Shown: piece by piece, positions 5,912 through 6,621 of the stretch
Layout of the letters: every line of letters begins with the position of its first letter
Position numbering within the stretch: the stretch's first letter is position 1
DNA from: an uncultured Acetatifactor sp.
GTDB lineage: Bacteria > Bacillota > Clostridia > Lachnospirales > Lachnospiraceae
Direction of reading: 5' to 3'
DNA length: 6,621 bases
NCBI GenBank assembly: GCA_910586435.1
Contig: CAJUGT010000180.1
Coordinates: 1 to 6,621, forward strand
The notes under the pieces: model-generated
Databases searched by the model: none
What the model saw: the letters and a program-made list of their open reading frames with translations, nothing else
What the model was told of the DNA's origin: nothing
Made by a program: the position numbers and the translations under genes

Positions 5912-6621
5912 TTGACACAAGAGGAAATGCTGGCTTTGTTAGAAGAGGAATATCTTGCGAAAATTATGGGCTTTTGCTATAAAAAGGTGGGATACCCGGA
6001 TGCGGAGGATTTGGCATCGGATATCACCTTGGAAGTGCTGAAATACATTTATGACGATAAGCCTGTAAAAAATTTCAACGCATTGGTTTGGAGCATATCA
6101 AAACATACCTTCTGCAAGCTGCTCAGAAGAAAAAAGTACGGCAATACCATATATTTGCCAATGTCCATATCGCCAATGCTGACAGAACCCATGGCATCAG
6201 ATAATGTGGAAGAGGAAATTCTGCGTCGGGAGAAGGAAAGTCTTCTGCGCCGGGAAATCGCTTTGCTGCCCGCCAAACACAGAAAGACCATTATCATGCA
6301 TTATTTTGATGGTATGGGGTGTGAACAGATAGCAGAAATCCTTGAAGTCAGTATTGGAACCGTCAAGTGGTGGCTTCACATCACAAGAAGTTCCATGAAG
6401 GAGGGAATGGATATGACACGCGAATATGGAAAGAAAAGTTATCGGCCGGAATCCTTACGGATATCCTGTCAGGGAACTCCGGGCGCAGACAATGAGCCAA
6501 TGAGCTGCGTACAGAGAAAAGTGCCGCAAAATATTCTGTTGTCCGCCTATGAACATCCTGTGGCAATTCAGGAATTGTGTATAGAATTGGGAATTTCTGC
6601 TCCATATGTAGAGGACGAAGT
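5912..6621 (+). CDS. Sigma-70 family (ECF-like) RNA polymerase sigma factor, cut by the window edge
   Basis: This open frame of 236 codons runs off the right edge without a stop. It should direct RNA polymerase to a specific promoter set. Residues 28-75 look like sigma region 2 (YPDAEDLASDITLEVL, then FNALVWSISKHTFCKLLRRKK). Residues 118-166 form sigma region 4 with its helix-turn-helix (LPAKHRKTIIMHYFDGMG, then IAEILEVSIGTVKWWL). An ordinary ECF factor would end about here. This one continues for at least 70 residues, through IQELCIELGISAPYVEDE (219-236), which resembles another helix-turn-helix. The start is TTG at 5912, preceded by GAGGCGG at a 5-base spacing. The alternative ATG at 5927 has its purine-rich site only 2 bases away. 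No anti-sigma gene is visible in the window. It is divergent from ftsH. Confidence 0.88.
   Translation, partial: MTQEEMLALLEEEYLAKIMGFCYKKVGYPDAEDLASDITLEVLKYIYDDKPVKNFNALVWSISKHTFCKLLRRKKYGNTIYLPMSISPMLTEPMASDNVEEEILRREKESLLRREIALLPAKHRKTIIMHYFDGMGCEQIAEILEVSIGTVKWWLHITRSSMKEGMDMTREYGKKSYRPESLRISCQGTPGADNEPMSCVQRKVPQNILLSAYEHPVAIQELCIELGISAPYVEDE

Noticed and set aside
6049..6605. Minus-strand open frames opposite the sigma gene
   Set aside because: They are shadows; the plus strand encodes recognisable sigma regions 2 and 4.

Overview
The window reads as Bacillota, most probably a Lachnospiraceae-type gut clostridium. Three things suggest this: a lipoprotein amidase of a style I associate with that family, an FtsH with an Asn/Gly-rich N-terminus and the HEVGH zinc motif, and a TTG-started ECF-like sigma factor with a long C-terminal extension, all with strong Shine-Dalgarno sites. 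This assignment rests on recalled family resemblance, not on a database search.

Layout from left to right. Bases 1-282 hold no gene I can defend, only short open frames that conflict with one another and two small hairpins. A plus-strand maltose/galactoside-type O-acetyltransferase (283-891) follows. Its last 14 bases overlap, tail to tail, the end of a minus-strand lipoprotein N-acetylmuramoyl-L-alanine amidase (878-2026). Upstream of the amidase on the same strand, 19 bases away, is an unrecognised 185-residue protein (2046-2603). Upstream of that is a large ftsH (2722-5412), with an intrinsic terminator between ftsH and the unknown gene. A gene-free region of about 500 bases then separates ftsH from a divergent sigma-70 family factor (5912 to beyond the right edge). 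The ftsH side of this region carries three stacked sigma-A-like promoter candidates and a 14-base perfect palindrome.

Functionally the window is about the cell envelope and membrane quality control: a membrane-anchored AAA+ protease, a surface-anchored peptidoglycan amidase and a regulatory sigma factor. The acetyltransferase is probably an unrelated neighbour. No mobile element, CRISPR array, tRNA or rRNA was seen.

The most unusual points are: (a) FtsH is about 896 residues, with a roughly 245-residue acidic, disordered-looking C-terminal tail built partly from 102-bp in-frame tandem repeats; (b) the amidase has a 36-bp in-frame tandem repeat in its linker; (c) the sigma factor continues past sigma-4 into what looks like a second helix-turn-helix, and is preceded by a four-codon minicistron; (d) two mutually exclusive hairpins lie behind ftsH. 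I did not find clear evidence of a wholly new multi-gene system.
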